A stretch of DNA of 31,721 nucleotides from CAYJAZ01 sp964369165 (GTDB taxonomy: Bacteria; Desulfobacterota; Desulfovibrionia; Desulfovibrionales; Desulfovibrionaceae): NCBI GenBank assembly GCA_964369165.1, contig CAYJFE010000023.1, forward strand, positions 1 through 31,721. Reading direction: 5' to 3'. Shown here piece after piece: positions 1-8,714 of this stretch (positions are counted from its first letter, which is position 1; every line of letters begins with the position of its first letter). Below the pieces are notes generated by a model. The model saw nothing but the letters and a program-made list of their open reading frames with translations. It was not told the origin of the DNA and made no database searches. A program made the position numbers and the translations under genes.

Positions 1-674
1 GCCTCCCACGTAACTGCTTCCTCTGTTTCGTGCCAGGAGTCGTAGTCGGTAACCATGGCGATGGCAGAATATGGAATGGCAAGTTCATTGGCAAGCACTG
101 CTTCTGTTGCTACAGACATATTGATAATATCCGCTCCCCAAGCCCTAAACATATGTGATTCAGCCTTTGTAGAAAAACGTGGTCCTTCAATTGTAACAAC
201 TGTGCCCTTTGCGTGGTAAGAATATTTTCGCTTTTCAAGAACATTAATGAAGGTATCGCGAAGTTCTTTATTAAATGGTTCTGCCATTGCTGTATGGACT
301 GCGCCATTTTCAAAACTTTCATGATATGTCATCTTTCTTTGCTTTGTAAAATCAATAAACTCATCAATCACAACAAAATCCCCTGCACGAATTTCCTCAC
401 GCAAAGACCCAACAGCCGTGGTTGTAATTATATGTGTGCAGCCTAATTCTTTCAAAGCCCAAAGATTTGCGCGATAATTCACATTTGTTGGTGAATGTTG
501 GTGATTTTTTCCATGGCGAAGTAATAAGGCACAATCAATATCATGAATTTTGCCTTGGACCAAGCCGTCAGAATGTTCTCCATAAGGCGTTTCGATTTGT
601 ACCTCTCCAAGATTTGTAAAAAACTCCTTGCCTGCTAATCCACTTCCGCCTATTATTCCAATTTTCTTTTTCAT
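1..674 (-). CDS. mtnP: 5'-methylthioadenosine phosphorylase, C-terminus cut by window edge
   Basis: Phosphorolysis of 5'-methylthioadenosine to adenine and 5-methylthioribose-1-phosphate in the cytosol. The minus frame is open from the ATG at 674 to the window edge, giving about 224 residues; the family is usually about 240-280, so only the C-terminal tail is missing. Visible family motifs are an N-terminal GIIGGSGL, RHGKNHQHSPTNVNYRANLW, TTAVGSL, GPRFSTKAES, NMSVATEAVLANE and a late MVTDYDSW. The NM...TEAVLANE and TDYDSW pattern favours MTA phosphorylase over purine nucleoside phosphorylase or the MTI phosphorylase branch, although the usual PE before AVLA is TE here. The start overlaps the stop of the upstream aldolase in an ATGA, so the two are probably translationally coupled. 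Substrate choice within the family is inferred. Confidence 0.88.
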   Translation of the reverse strand, partial: MKKKIGIIGGSGLAGKEFFTNLGEVQIETPYGEHSDGLVQGKIHDIDCALLLRHGKNHQHSPTNVNYRANLWALKELGCTHIITTTAVGSLREEIRAGDFVVIDEFIDFTKQRKMTYHESFENGAVHTAMAEPFNKELRDTFINVLEKRKYSYHAKGTVVTIEGPRFSTKAESHMFRAWGADIINMSVATEAVLANELAIPYSAIAMVTDYDSWHETEEAVTWE

Positions 675-1294
675 TTCATATCCTTAGTATAATTTTCAAG
701 AAGAATAAATGCTTCTCCAATTGTTATAGCCCACAGAAATACGCCGTCAAGATGCCCTTTAGTTGCGACTATACCTTGTTCTGATTTTCTCGCAAGCTCT
801 TGTAAAGCATAAGCAAGTTCGGGGCTTCCGTATTCAATCTTTTCCGATATACAGCTCTCTTTATCTTGGCAAAGCTTTTGAAATAAAGGAGCATTATGCA
901 CATGAATAACTGCATTAACTTCTTGATTTGCTTCATATATTGCTGCATGGCTCAAGCTTTCGGAGCTGGCTTTTTTCAGCCCACAAGAAATTATCTGGTT
1001 CTTCTCGATAGCATACGACTGCACCAAAGCATAATCTTTCAAGCTAAGAACTTCTTTTTCACCCGTACCACAGGCGGTTATGAGAAAATTATTCGACTCT
1101 AGATAAGGTAAGCGCACAGAAACATTGCCAAAGCTTATACCATTTTCTAAAAGCCCCACCATATCTATAGCATGAAGTTTGGCGCGAACTAAGTTGAGAT
1201 TTTCAAATTTTTCTAAATAGCTAGAGGCTTCAAGCAAAGTTGAAAGATCTTCAAGCTTATGCTCCATATTAAATTTGATAACACCTTCTTCCAT
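671..1294 (-). CDS. class II aldolase/adducin family protein (possible methylthioribulose-1-P or fuculose-P type aldolase)
   Basis: A 207-residue class II aldolase-like metalloenzyme. The phosphate-loop-like GNVSVRL (about 56-62), an acidic residue in SSES (E112), the zinc pair in HVHN (H131, H133) and a third histidine in KGHLDG (H181) match the FucA/AraD/MtnB fold. The start is ATG at 1294 with AGGAAG upstream. It is followed by the MTA phosphorylase gene with a 4-bp ATGA overlap, so its substrate is probably derived from methylthioribose-1-phosphate. Two roles are known in such settings: MtnB dehydratase of the classical methionine salvage pathway, or an aldolase releasing DHAP and methylthio-acetaldehyde in the DHAP shunt. 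The other enzymes needed to decide are not in the window. Confidence 0.78.
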   Translation of the reverse strand: MEEGVIKFNMEHKLEDLSTLLEASSYLEKFENLNLVRAKLHAIDMVGLLENGISFGNVSVRLPYLESNNFLITACGTGEKEVLSLKDYALVQSYAIEKNQIISCGLKKASSESLSHAAIYEANQEVNAVIHVHNAPLFQKLCQDKESCISEKIEYGSPELAYALQELARKSEQGIVATKGHLDGVFLWAITIGEAFILLENYTKDMK

Positions 1295-1347
1295 AATACT
1301 TCCTATAATTTCAGTATATTATAAAATTCAAAAAAGACATGACTTTT

Positions 1348-1377
1348 TTGTAAATTCAATATATATTTATGTATACT
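1348..1377 (+). promoter_or_regulatory. predicted sigma70-type promoter of folC-selA
   Basis: TTGTAA (1348-1353), an 18-bp spacer and TATACT (1372-1377), upstream of the folC ATG at 1418. The gap between the divergent aldolase and folC is AT-rich, so chance matches are possible. Confidence 0.45.
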
Positions 1378-1417
1378 TTAAGATATTCAAAAAAGCAAAC
1401 AAAAGCATAGAGATTTT

Positions 1418-2677
1418 ATGATACACAGCTACAACGATTTAGAAAAACACCTTGAATCATTAGGACTTTTTCATATGAAACCAGGGCAAGATAGAATGAA
1501 AATTGCCTTAGAAAATTTGAATCTTTTTCCCTTACCCTACCCTTGCGTACAGATTGTTGGGACGAATGGAAAAGGCTCTACATCAACATTTTTAGCCTCT
1601 TTAGCCAAGGAACACAATCTTAAAACAGGGCTCTATACCTCCCCGCATTTTTTATCTGTCAAAGAACGTATTCTTTTTCAAGATAAAGTGGTGAGCGATG
1701 AAATCTGGCTTGAGTGTGCAAAAAAAGTTTACAAGGCCAATAAAGACTTGACTTATTTTGAATTTCTCACTGTTCTTGCCGCTCTCATCTACAAAGAATT
1801 AGAAGTGGATATTGCATTTTTTGAAGCAGGCCTTGGTGGAAAATTTGATGCAACGACTGCTCTTCAAGCTGAAGTTGTTATTTTTACACCATTTGATCTT
1901 GATCACACACAAGTACTTGGCAGCACGCTTAAAGAAATTGCTAAAGACAAAGCTCATGCTATGAATAAGCACACGCTCTTTGCCTATTCTGCTGTGCAAG
2001 AAGATGAGGCAAGAGATGAAATCATCAATCTTTGCAATGAATTAGATATTGATTGCCCTTTTCTTACAAGGCAAAGAAATTACAAACTTGGAATGAATGC
2101 TCCATTTCAACAAGGAAATGCACACCTTGCTGTTATGGCTTGGCGACTTATTTGCAGAGAAATACTTGAAATCCAAAGCCATAGATTTTTTGAAGAAAAA
2201 GCATTAGAAAAAGCCTTTATTCCTGGTAGACTACAAGTAATTCAAGCCCAAAATTCTCCTATAAAAAATTCGACATTTATCCTAGACGGTGCGCATAATG
2301 AGCATGCGCTCACACAATTGCTCCCCTCTCTTAAAAACATAGACAAACTACCAAGTTCAATAATTTTTTCGTGTTTAGACGATAAAGATCTAGCCTCTAT
2401 TCTTCCACTTATTTCTAAAATTGCTGAAGCTAAAAAGGATTGCATCATCTATGTACCTACAATTTCAAACAATCCTCGTTCCATCGAATCAACTGAGCTC
2501 TGTGATAAAATAAAAAAATATTATCCTCATGTTGTCGCTTTTAAAAAGCTTGACGAAATTCTAAAAAATTTGGAGAATAAACAGGGCAAGAAAGAGGAGG
2601 AATGTATTTTAATATGCGGCTCTCTTTACCTTCTAGCCGAGTTTTACCAATTGTATCCTATATATCTTACAAAATAA
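1418..2677 (+). CDS. folC: bifunctional folylpolyglutamate synthase/dihydrofolate synthase
   Basis: An ATP-dependent Mur-ligase-family enzyme that adds glutamate to dihydropteroate and to folates, which keeps the cofactor in the cell. The 419 residues match the family length. The P-loop GTNGKGS is at 48-54, the family motif EAGLGGKFDATTA at about 136-148, and the C-terminal-domain LDGAHN at 289-294. The ATG at 1418 directly follows the predicted promoter region. selA follows 12 bp downstream on the same strand, so the two are likely cotranscribed. A folate link also appears at 11938-12552 (5-formyl-THF cyclo-ligase), in a separate unit. Confidence 0.94.
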   Translation: MIHSYNDLEKHLESLGLFHMKPGQDRMKIALENLNLFPLPYPCVQIVGTNGKGSTSTFLASLAKEHNLKTGLYTSPHFLSVKERILFQDKVVSDEIWLECAKKVYKANKDLTYFEFLTVLAALIYKELEVDIAFFEAGLGGKFDATTALQAEVVIFTPFDLDHTQVLGSTLKEIAKDKAHAMNKHTLFAYSAVQEDEARDEIINLCNELDIDCPFLTRQRNYKLGMNAPFQQGNAHLAVMAWRLICREILEIQSHRFFEEKALEKAFIPGRLQVIQAQNSPIKNSTFILDGAHNEHALTQLLPSLKNIDKLPSSIIFSCLDDKDLASILPLISKIAEAKKDCIIYVPTISNNPRSIESTELCDKIKKYYPHVVAFKKLDEILKNLENKQGKKEEECILICGSLYLLAEFYQLYPIYLTK

Positions 2678-2689
2678 GCAGGTTATTTT

Positions 2690-4096
2690 ATGAGCAATCT
2701 TTTTCGGAATATCCCTCAGGTATCTAAAATTATTGACAATATATTCAATGAAATGGGTAAAGATTCACCTCTTTCCCATCTACCTCAAAGCGTGATAACA
2801 GAATTTATCAATGAAGAGCTTATGGCTTTGCGAAGTGCAATACAAAAGGGGCAGATAAAAACAGAAAAAGAAATAGAAAATGAATTGCTTACATCTAATT
2901 TGCTTGAAAAATTTCTAAAAAAAATGGACTCCCGACTCGAATACGCAATCAATGGAACTGGAGTTGTTATTCATACAAATTTAGGCAGATCTGTCCTTTC
3001 AAACAAAGCCTTGCAAAAAATCACTCAAACTGCTTGTAATTATTCAACTTTAGAATTTGACAAAAGAACAGGCGAACGCGGTTCACGCCACAGCATCGTG
3101 CAGGATTTGCTCAAAAGAATTACAAAAGCTGAAGATGCGCTTGTTGTGAATAATAATGCGGCGGCGGTGATGCTTGTGATGAGCTCGCTTGCCTCTGGCG
3201 GTGAAACCATTATTTCACGCGGCGAACTTGTGGAAGTAGGCGGATCTTTTCGCATTCCTGATGTGATGGAATGTAGTGGCTCAAAGCTCAAAGAAGTTGG
3301 TACTACAAATAAAACGCATCAAAAAGACTATCTCAACGCAATAAACGAAAACACGAAAGCCATTATGCGCGTGCACACCTCAAACTTTAGGCTTATCGGC
3401 TTTACAAGCCAAGTTCCGACAGAAGAGTTAGCAAAAATAGCACAAGAGAATAATCTCAACTTTATTGAAGATTTAGGTTCAGGTTCTTTTATTGATTTTT
3501 CGCTTTATGGCCTTCCTAAAGAGCCAACAGTGCAAGAAGTAGTATCGCAAGGAGTAGATATTGTTACTTTTTCTGGCGACAAACTTCTTGGTGGTCCGCA
3601 AGCAGGTATTATTGTTGGCAAAAAAGAACATATAGCAAAAATCAAGCAAAACCAACTTCTGCGCGCACTTCGCCCTTGCAAACTTACTTTAGCCGCTCTT
3701 GAAGCCACCTTAACTGATTATCTCAATTTTGAAACAGCAAGACAGTCAATACCAACACTTGCTATGCTCACTGCCTCTTACAATGAAATTGAAACAAGAG
3801 CAAAAAAATTAGGGCGTATGCTTACAAGCAATCTCACAAAAGACACTAAAATCACTTATAAAAAAGATTCTTCTCGCGTAGGTGGCGGCGCATTTCCTGA
3901 AGCTCATTTGCCAACACTTCTTGTGTGCATTGAAGCTTCCAATCTATCCGTGCAAAAGCTGAAAGAGAAGCTACTTGAAGCGCAAACACCGATTATAGGC
4001 AGAATTGAAGAAAATGCTTTTGCTCTTGACGTGCGAACTTTGCATAATGACGAATTTAAAACTATTACTCAAATTATAAAGCAGATTTTAAATTAA
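2690..4096 (+). CDS. selA: L-seryl-tRNA(Sec) selenium transferase
   Basis: A PLP enzyme that converts seryl-tRNA(Sec) to selenocysteyl-tRNA(Sec) using selenophosphate. At 468 residues it has the normal length of bacterial SelA. Motifs seen are NGTGVVIHTNLGRS (about 88-101), NNNAAAV (154-160), EDLGSGS (260-266) and the PLP-lysine segment FSGDKLLGGPQAG, with K298 as the Schiff-base lysine. It lies 12 bp after folC. The convergent radA ends 20 bp after its stop, with no strong terminator hairpin between them. Its presence implies that the organism makes selenoproteins. selB, selD and selC are not in the window, and I saw no gene here that needs an in-frame TGA. Confidence 0.96.
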   Translation: MSNLFRNIPQVSKIIDNIFNEMGKDSPLSHLPQSVITEFINEELMALRSAIQKGQIKTEKEIENELLTSNLLEKFLKKMDSRLEYAINGTGVVIHTNLGRSVLSNKALQKITQTACNYSTLEFDKRTGERGSRHSIVQDLLKRITKAEDALVVNNNAAAVMLVMSSLASGGETIISRGELVEVGGSFRIPDVMECSGSKLKEVGTTNKTHQKDYLNAINENTKAIMRVHTSNFRLIGFTSQVPTEELAKIAQENNLNFIEDLGSGSFIDFSLYGLPKEPTVQEVVSQGVDIVTFSGDKLLGGPQAGIIVGKKEHIAKIKQNQLLRALRPCKLTLAALEATLTDYLNFETARQSIPTLAMLTASYNEIETRAKKLGRMLTSNLTKDTKITYKKDSSRVGGGAFPEAHLPTLLVCIEASNLSVQKLKEKLLEAQTPIIGRIEENAFALDVRTLHNDEFKTITQIIKQILN

Positions 4097-4116
4097 CATA
4101 GCTTCTGCAAAATCAA

Positions 4117-5448
4117 TCAATCCTTAAACAAATAAGTTTGAAAATCCGCAAGAGTCGTGTTCTTATTTTTTTGTGCATTAGGGTAAACTATTGGTTTATA
4201 ACCCAATTTTTCAGCTTGATTTTTACGAATATCTTGCCCTTGCGTTGGACGAATCTGCCCATTGAGATCAACCTCTCCCCAGAACACTGCTTTTTCTGGC
4301 AAGGCTTTATCGTAATAAGAAGATAAAATTGCTGCGACTAAGGCTAAATCTATGCCAGGATCCTGTAATTTTATACCACCACCAAGTTTTGCATATATAT
4401 CCACTTGAGAAAAATTGAGTTTCAATCTTTTTTCCAAAACTGCAAGCAAAAGATTTAAGCGATTCAAATCAAAGCCAAGGGCTGTTCGCCTTGGAATTGA
4501 AAGAAAGGAAGGCGCAACAAGTGCTTGAACTTCCACAACAATTGGCCTATGAGAATCGAGAGCCATTACCATAGCTGTGCCCGAAAGTTCTGCATTTCTC
4601 GCTTCTAAAAAAAGTGTGGACGGGTCTTCCACAATGGCAAGGCCTTCTTCTTGCATTTGAAAAACAAGCAATTCATGGTTAGGACCAAAACGATTTTTCA
4701 ATATTCTAAAAAGCCTAAGCCCTTGTCTTCTATCACCTTCTAGTGAAATCACTGTGTCAACACTGTGCTCTAAAAGTCTTGGGCCAGCTAAAGTATTTTC
4801 TTTGGTCACGTGGCCAACAAGCACTAATACTATGTTGTTTTTCTTACACTTTTCTATAAGTTCCGTCGCAACGGCCTTCACCTGCGAAACATTGCCCGCA
4901 AGCCCCGGCGCATCTTCGCTTAAAAGAGTCTGCACAGAATCAACAATCAGTAGATGCGGAGCGCTTTCCCTCTCTAAAAGCGGAAGAATATCAGAAGTAG
5001 AATTTGTCGCAAGAGCCAAAAGATTGTCGTGTAGAACTTTTAATCGTTCGCCCCTGCTTTTCACTTGCAAAAGAGTTTCTTCGCCGCTGACATAAAGTAC
5101 ATTTTTATTCGCTCTAGCCACAGCTCCAGCAAGTTGCAAAAGAAGGGTTGATTTGCCAATTCCTGGCTCTCCGCCTACTAATAAAGCTGCTCCAGGCACA
5201 AGACCTTTACCTAAAATTTCGTCAAGCGCGGCAATGCCAGAAGAAAAAACTTGCGCTTCTTCGCTGGGCACTTGTGAAAGAATTTGCGGTTTGCGCAAAG
5301 GTTCAGAGCTTAATTTCTTATTGGATTGCGCGCTTTGTGTGACAGCCTCAAGTGTATTCCACGATTGGCAGTTTGAACATTGCCCCTGCCATTGAGAATA
5401 TTGCTTTTGGCATTCTGAGCAAATATACACTTCTTTGATTTTTTTCAT
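4117..5448 (-). CDS. radA: DNA repair protein RadA (Sms)
   Basis: A RecA-like hexameric helicase that promotes branch migration during recombination. It has 443 residues with the three expected parts. The N-terminal C4 zinc finger uses C10, C13, C24 and C27. The ATPase core has Walker A GGEPGIGKST (92-101), a Walker B-like LLIVDS near 167-171 and the RadA signature KNRFG (251-255). The C-terminal domain is Lon-protease-like without proteolytic function in this family. It is the last gene of an argH, deoxyribosyltransferase-like, radA run and starts 19 bp after the previous stop. It converges on selA. Confidence 0.96.
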   Translation of the reverse strand: MKKIKEVYICSECQKQYSQWQGQCSNCQSWNTLEAVTQSAQSNKKLSSEPLRKPQILSQVPSEEAQVFSSGIAALDEILGKGLVPGAALLVGGEPGIGKSTLLLQLAGAVARANKNVLYVSGEETLLQVKSRGERLKVLHDNLLALATNSTSDILPLLERESAPHLLIVDSVQTLLSEDAPGLAGNVSQVKAVATELIEKCKKNNIVLVLVGHVTKENTLAGPRLLEHSVDTVISLEGDRRQGLRLFRILKNRFGPNHELLVFQMQEEGLAIVEDPSTLFLEARNAELSGTAMVMALDSHRPIVVEVQALVAPSFLSIPRRTALGFDLNRLNLLLAVLEKRLKLNFSQVDIYAKLGGGIKLQDPGIDLALVAAILSSYYDKALPEKAVFWGEVDLNGQIRPTQGQDIRKNQAEKLGYKPIVYPNAQKNKNTTLADFQTYLFKD

Positions 5449-5467
5449 AGCATTCCAAATAAGTTAA

Positions 5468-5938
5468 TTATCTGTAATTATTTATTTTAAAATTTGTTAA
5501 GAATTCATAAATCTGCTCAGGCTCACACTTTGACAATTGCTTTATTACGACCAAAGCATCAGCGATAGTATCCACCCAAAGAGTGCATGAACCGTGAAGC
5601 ATAAGACCAACGGCCTCAAGTGGACCTCTAATGCCAAGAATGGGAATGTTTTTCGCTTTTGCCATGCCGATTTCAACTCCAGCATCTTGTCCTGAAGCTC
5701 CAAGATAAATAACTAAATCAGCGGTTTGGCAAGCTTCCTTACAAAAGGCATACACTGTGCCGCCGCTATCATCCGTATCCATCCATTCTCGTCTTTGCGA
5801 TGGATTTAAACCTTCAGGCAAAGCCGCTTTTTTTGTCCAGTCTAAGATTTCAAAGTTATGCTCTTCAAGATATCTATAAAGAAGCTGAACAGCGTGCACA
5901 TGACGAAAACTTGCGGCAACATAAACTTTTTTATTCAT
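5468..5938 (-). CDS. nucleoside 2-deoxyribosyltransferase-like protein
   Basis: A 156-residue Rossmann-like protein of the nucleoside 2-deoxyribosyltransferase / DUF4406-type superfamily. It starts with KVYVAASF, has an internal DLVIYLGAS strand and loop, and then GQDAGVEIGMAKAKNIPILGI (split here as GQDAGVEIGMA and KAKNIPILGI). The Glu of that segment corresponds to the catalytic Glu of the transferases. Family members exchange or hydrolyse the base of 2'-deoxynucleosides or 5'-monophosphates. The substrate is unknown here. It sits 12 bp after argH and 19 bp before radA on the same strand, so it is probably cotranscribed, but neither neighbour explains its role. Confidence 0.72.
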   Translation of the reverse strand: MNKKVYVAASFRHVHAVQLLYRYLEEHNFEILDWTKKAALPEGLNPSQRREWMDTDDSGGTVYAFCKEACQTADLVIYLGASGQDAGVEIGMAKAKNIPILGIRGPLEAVGLMLHGSCTLWVDTIADALVVIKQLSKCEPEQIYEFLTNFKINNYR

Positions 5939-5950
5939 AATTTCGCTCGC

Positions 5951-7384
5951 TTATATATTTTTAAGCCAAAGGTGAATACTTTCAATCTGCTTTTTGACAG
6001 GTTCAAAACCTGTGCCACCCTGCACAGCTCTGTTTGCCACAGCATTATAATAGTCCAAGGCCTTATACACTTCTTCATCGGCTTTGTAAGGAGCAGGAAT
6101 ATTTTGATTAAGTTCTTCTAAAGTCAAATCTTCCAAAGCCTTTGCTTCACTTTCAGCATAAGCTACTGTTTTTCCAGTAATATGATGCGCATCCCTAAAG
6201 GCAATGCCAAGCCCTACAAGATAATCTGCAAATTCAGTCGCATTCAAAAAGCCATTTGAAAGAGCTTTGCGCATTTTTATCTTATTAAATTCAGCACTTT
6301 CAAGCATTTCTGTCATTACTAGCAAGGAAAGTGTGAAATTTTTATCTGTATCAAAAAAAGCTTCCTTATCTTCTTGTAGATCACGATTATAGGTGAGAGG
6401 AATACCCTTCATTTGAGTAAATAAAGAAAATAAATTTCCATAGATACGGCCAGTTTTTCCGCGCATAATTTCTGCAACATCAGGATTTTTCTTTTGTGGC
6501 ATAATGGAAGAACCAGTCGTGTGTCTATCGCTCAGGCGTACAAAACCAAATTGCGGATTCGACCAAATAATAAGCTCTTCGCAAAAACGAGAAAGGTGCA
6601 TAGCGCAGGTGCTGGCGGAATAGAGTGCGTCGAGCATATAATCTCTGTCGGCTACCGTATCCATACTATTTTGAAAAACGCCATACATTCCAAGTTCTTC
6701 TGATACAATAGTAGGATCTAAATTATAGGTTGTACCCCCAAGTGCTGCCGCGCCGAGAGGGGAAATTCGCGCCCTTTTTTCAGCTTGCATCATGCGCTCA
6801 TAATCACGCTGAAACATAGCACAATAAGCAAGAAGGTGATGCGCTAAGCTTACAGGTTGAGCTGGCTGAAAATGCGTGCAACCGGGCAAAAGAGTTTCAA
6901 TATTTTCTTCTGCCTGCTTCAAAAATACTTCGATAAGGCTCAAAATGTTTTGCGACCAAGCTCTTAAAGCGTTTGAAACATAGAGGCGCACATCGAGGCA
7001 AACTTGATCATTTCTGCTTCTGCCTGTGTGCAACTTCTTACCTACATCTCCAATAATTTCAGTAAGTCTTGACTCTATATTCATATGCACATCTTCTAAA
7101 TCAACACGCCAAGTAAATTGATCATCTTCTATTTCTTTTCTTACTTTATCAAGGCCATCACGTATAAGTTTAGCGTCATCTTCTGTGATAATACCTTGTT
7201 TTGCAAGCATTTTTGCATGAGCTTTCGAGCCTTCTATATCGACTGCATAGAGATTTTTATCAAAAGAAACTGATTCGGTATATTCTTCAACTAGATTTGA
7301 AACTTTTTGGCTAAACCTTCCGCCCCATGCAGAATTTGTTGAATTTGTTGAGTTTATTGTTTTATTTTCAAGTGTTTTATTCAT
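5951..7384 (-). CDS. argH: argininosuccinate lyase
   Basis: Last step of arginine synthesis: argininosuccinate to arginine and fumarate. The 477 residues match the fumarase/aspartase superfamily. Motifs seen are HTGRSRNDQ (119-127), CTHFQPAQP (169-177) and the signature GSSIMPQKKNP (291-301), which carries the catalytic serine loop. The first 18 residues are a low-complexity Asn/Ser/Thr lead (NSTNSTNS) before the normal WGGRFS start. That lead comes from a short tandem repeat, and a later start is not supported because GAGGGA precedes the ATG at 7384. No other arg gene is in the window. Confidence 0.96.
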   Translation of the reverse strand: MNKTLENKTINSTNSTNSAWGGRFSQKVSNLVEEYTESVSFDKNLYAVDIEGSKAHAKMLAKQGIITEDDAKLIRDGLDKVRKEIEDDQFTWRVDLEDVHMNIESRLTEIIGDVGKKLHTGRSRNDQVCLDVRLYVSNALRAWSQNILSLIEVFLKQAEENIETLLPGCTHFQPAQPVSLAHHLLAYCAMFQRDYERMMQAEKRARISPLGAAALGGTTYNLDPTIVSEELGMYGVFQNSMDTVADRDYMLDALYSASTCAMHLSRFCEELIIWSNPQFGFVRLSDRHTTGSSIMPQKKNPDVAEIMRGKTGRIYGNLFSLFTQMKGIPLTYNRDLQEDKEAFFDTDKNFTLSLLVMTEMLESAEFNKIKMRKALSNGFLNATEFADYLVGLGIAFRDAHHITGKTVAYAESEAKALEDLTLEELNQNIPAPYKADEEVYKALDYYNAVANRAVQGGTGFEPVKKQIESIHLWLKNI

Positions 7385-7431
7385 TATTCCCTCATATTCT
7401 TATATTTAGCTCTCAGCAATTTTAGAGTTTT

Positions 7432-7460
7432 AGTCTACTCAATTCTCAATAAAAAGTCAA
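7432..7460 (-). promoter_or_regulatory. predicted argH operon promoter
   Basis: Read on the minus strand: TTGACT (7460-7455), a 17-bp spacer and TAGACT (7437-7432), about 48 bp before the argH ATG and just downstream of the rnpB terminator. Confidence 0.6.
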
Positions 7461-7480
7461 AAAGATTTGCATGCGTGAAT

Positions 7481-7507
7481 TAAAAAAGGGGATAAAAAAT
7501 CCCCTTA
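7481..7507 (-). terminator. Rho-independent terminator of rnpB
   Basis: On the minus strand, an 8-bp perfect stem AAGGGGAT/ATCCCCTT (7506-7499 with 7493-7486) and a 5-nt loop are followed by a T-rich run at 7487-7482. It begins about 5 nt after the predicted 3' end of RNase P RNA. Confidence 0.85.
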
Positions 7508-7511
7508 TTTT

Positions 7512-7877
7512 GAGTCAGCTATAAGCCGTGTTCTGTTCGTGACTATCAATAAAATCACGCGGTTATCATTCATCTACGATGGCTGTTACCAGACATCTTT
7601 AGCAACCTACCCGAGAATATATTCCAAAAAGAAACGGCAGGGCAACCTTCTATTCTCCTATTTGGTCTTGCTTCGAACGGGGCTTGTCCGGCTGCTGAAG
7701 TCACCCTCAGCACCGGTAGTCTTTTACACTACCTTTTCACCCTTACCCATAAATGGGCGGTTCTTTTCTGTGACGCTATCCAAAAATCGCTTTTTCTGGG
7801 AGTTACCCAGCGTTCTGCCCTATGAAGCACGGACTTTCCTCCCACCTTTAAAAGGCGAGCGATAACCCGCTTAACTC
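7512..7877 (-). ncRNA. rnpB: RNase P RNA, bacterial class A
   Basis: The catalytic RNA that matures tRNA 5' ends. The universally conserved P4-region segment GGGAGGAAAGTCCGTGCT reads on the minus strand near 7845-7825. The 3' part reads CAGAACACGGCTTATAGCTG near 7535-7516, as in other class A RNAs. The ends were set by the P1 helix: 5' GAGTTAAGC (7877-7869) pairs with 3' GCTGACTC (7519-7512) with one bulged A. That gives about 366 nt, a normal length. A strong terminator follows. The 5' end is only 15 bp after the zinc-ribbon gene stop, so the promoter lies inside that gene or the RNA is processed from a longer transcript. ORFs drawn over this region are not genes. Confidence 0.95.
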
Positions 7878-7892
7878 AAATATATCAGAGTC

Positions 7893-8684
7893 TTATTCGT
7901 TGATAAGATCTTCTGCAAATACCATAGTATCTGCTGCTTTTTCTTCTTTTACTTCTTCTTCAGTAGCAAAATGTTGAGCCCAGTAGATAAGTCTTTGGCA
8001 ATTTGGGCAGGATACAATTTGCTGACCGCGCTGCAATTCATTATAGGCTTGCGGTGGAATAGCAATATGGCAGCCTGAGCAAATACCTTCACGAACTGCA
8101 ACAATTACAGGGTGTTTGAGTCTTCTTCTAATAAATTCATAGCGTGACAAAACAGGTGCAGGCACATGAACGACTGAAGCTTGGCGTGTTTGCTCTAATT
8201 CAGCTAATTGTGATTCAGATTCTTTCACAAGTGTAGACAATTCTGCCTCTGCTTCTTTGTATGCTTCTTCAGCTTCTCTGTAAAGCTCTAGAATATCATC
8301 TAATCTTGTATTTTGGAAAACAATTTCATTGCCAAGGGCTGCTTGCTCTTCTTCGCGAGATTTTGTAGCTTTTTCCATGGAAGTCATTTCACGAGAAACC
8401 GCGTTAAACTCGCGTTCATTTTCAACTTTAGTCAATTTCGCTTTGCTTTTTTTCACGCTTGCAATGGTTTCTTCCATTTCATTATCAAGTCTTTTGGATT
8501 GTTCACGCAAATGGACAAGTTTTTCTTCAATATTTTGTTTTTGCTCGTCAAGTTTTTCAAATTTAACTTTCAAAGCCTCAACCTCATCTGGGGCTTTTGA
8601 TAATTTTTTATTCACATCATAAATAACATTATCTACTTTTTGTAATGCTATAAGTTGTTCGATTTGGTTAAGGTAAAGACTCAT
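7893..8684 (-). CDS. C4 zinc-ribbon coiled-coil protein (CdsZ/DUF164-like)
   Basis: 263 residues. About 170 residues of charged heptad-like sequence predict a long antiparallel coiled coil. A zinc ribbon follows with CSGC (C202, C205) and CPNC (C226, C229) and the typical IPPQAYNELQRG between the pairs. The C-terminal tail is acidic. Proteins of this type are widespread and poorly characterised; some have been linked to nucleic-acid binding or translation. It lies 30 bp after the Nif3-like gene on the same strand and 15 bp before rnpB. I know this nif3-like, zinc-ribbon, rnpB order from Desulfovibrio-type genomes, and it supports the taxonomic guess. Confidence 0.85.
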   Translation of the reverse strand: MSLYLNQIEQLIALQKVDNVIYDVNKKLSKAPDEVEALKVKFEKLDEQKQNIEEKLVHLREQSKRLDNEMEETIASVKKSKAKLTKVENEREFNAVSREMTSMEKATKSREEEQAALGNEIVFQNTRLDDILELYREAEEAYKEAEAELSTLVKESESQLAELEQTRQASVVHVPAPVLSRYEFIRRRLKHPVIVAVREGICSGCHIAIPPQAYNELQRGQQIVSCPNCQRLIYWAQHFATEEEVKEEKAADTMVFAEDLINE

Positions 8685-8714
8685 TATAACTCCTTGTTAT
8701 GTTATATCTTTTTA

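Noticed and set aside
110..322. Short minus-strand ORF in the first 700 bp
   Set aside because: It is out of frame with the long MTA phosphorylase reading frame that covers 1-674 with recognisable motifs.
1331..1350. AAAAAAG/CTTTTTT hairpin before folC as a terminator
   Set aside because: It lies upstream of both divergent genes, is A/T-only apart from one pair and cannot terminate either.
2690..4096. A selenoprotein gene near selA
   Set aside because: I looked for genes interrupted by in-frame TGA among the recognised families; none needs one here.
7539..7865. 108-codon plus-strand ORF
   Set aside because: It lies wholly in the RNase P RNA gene and reads its complement; it has no ribosome site or protein similarity.
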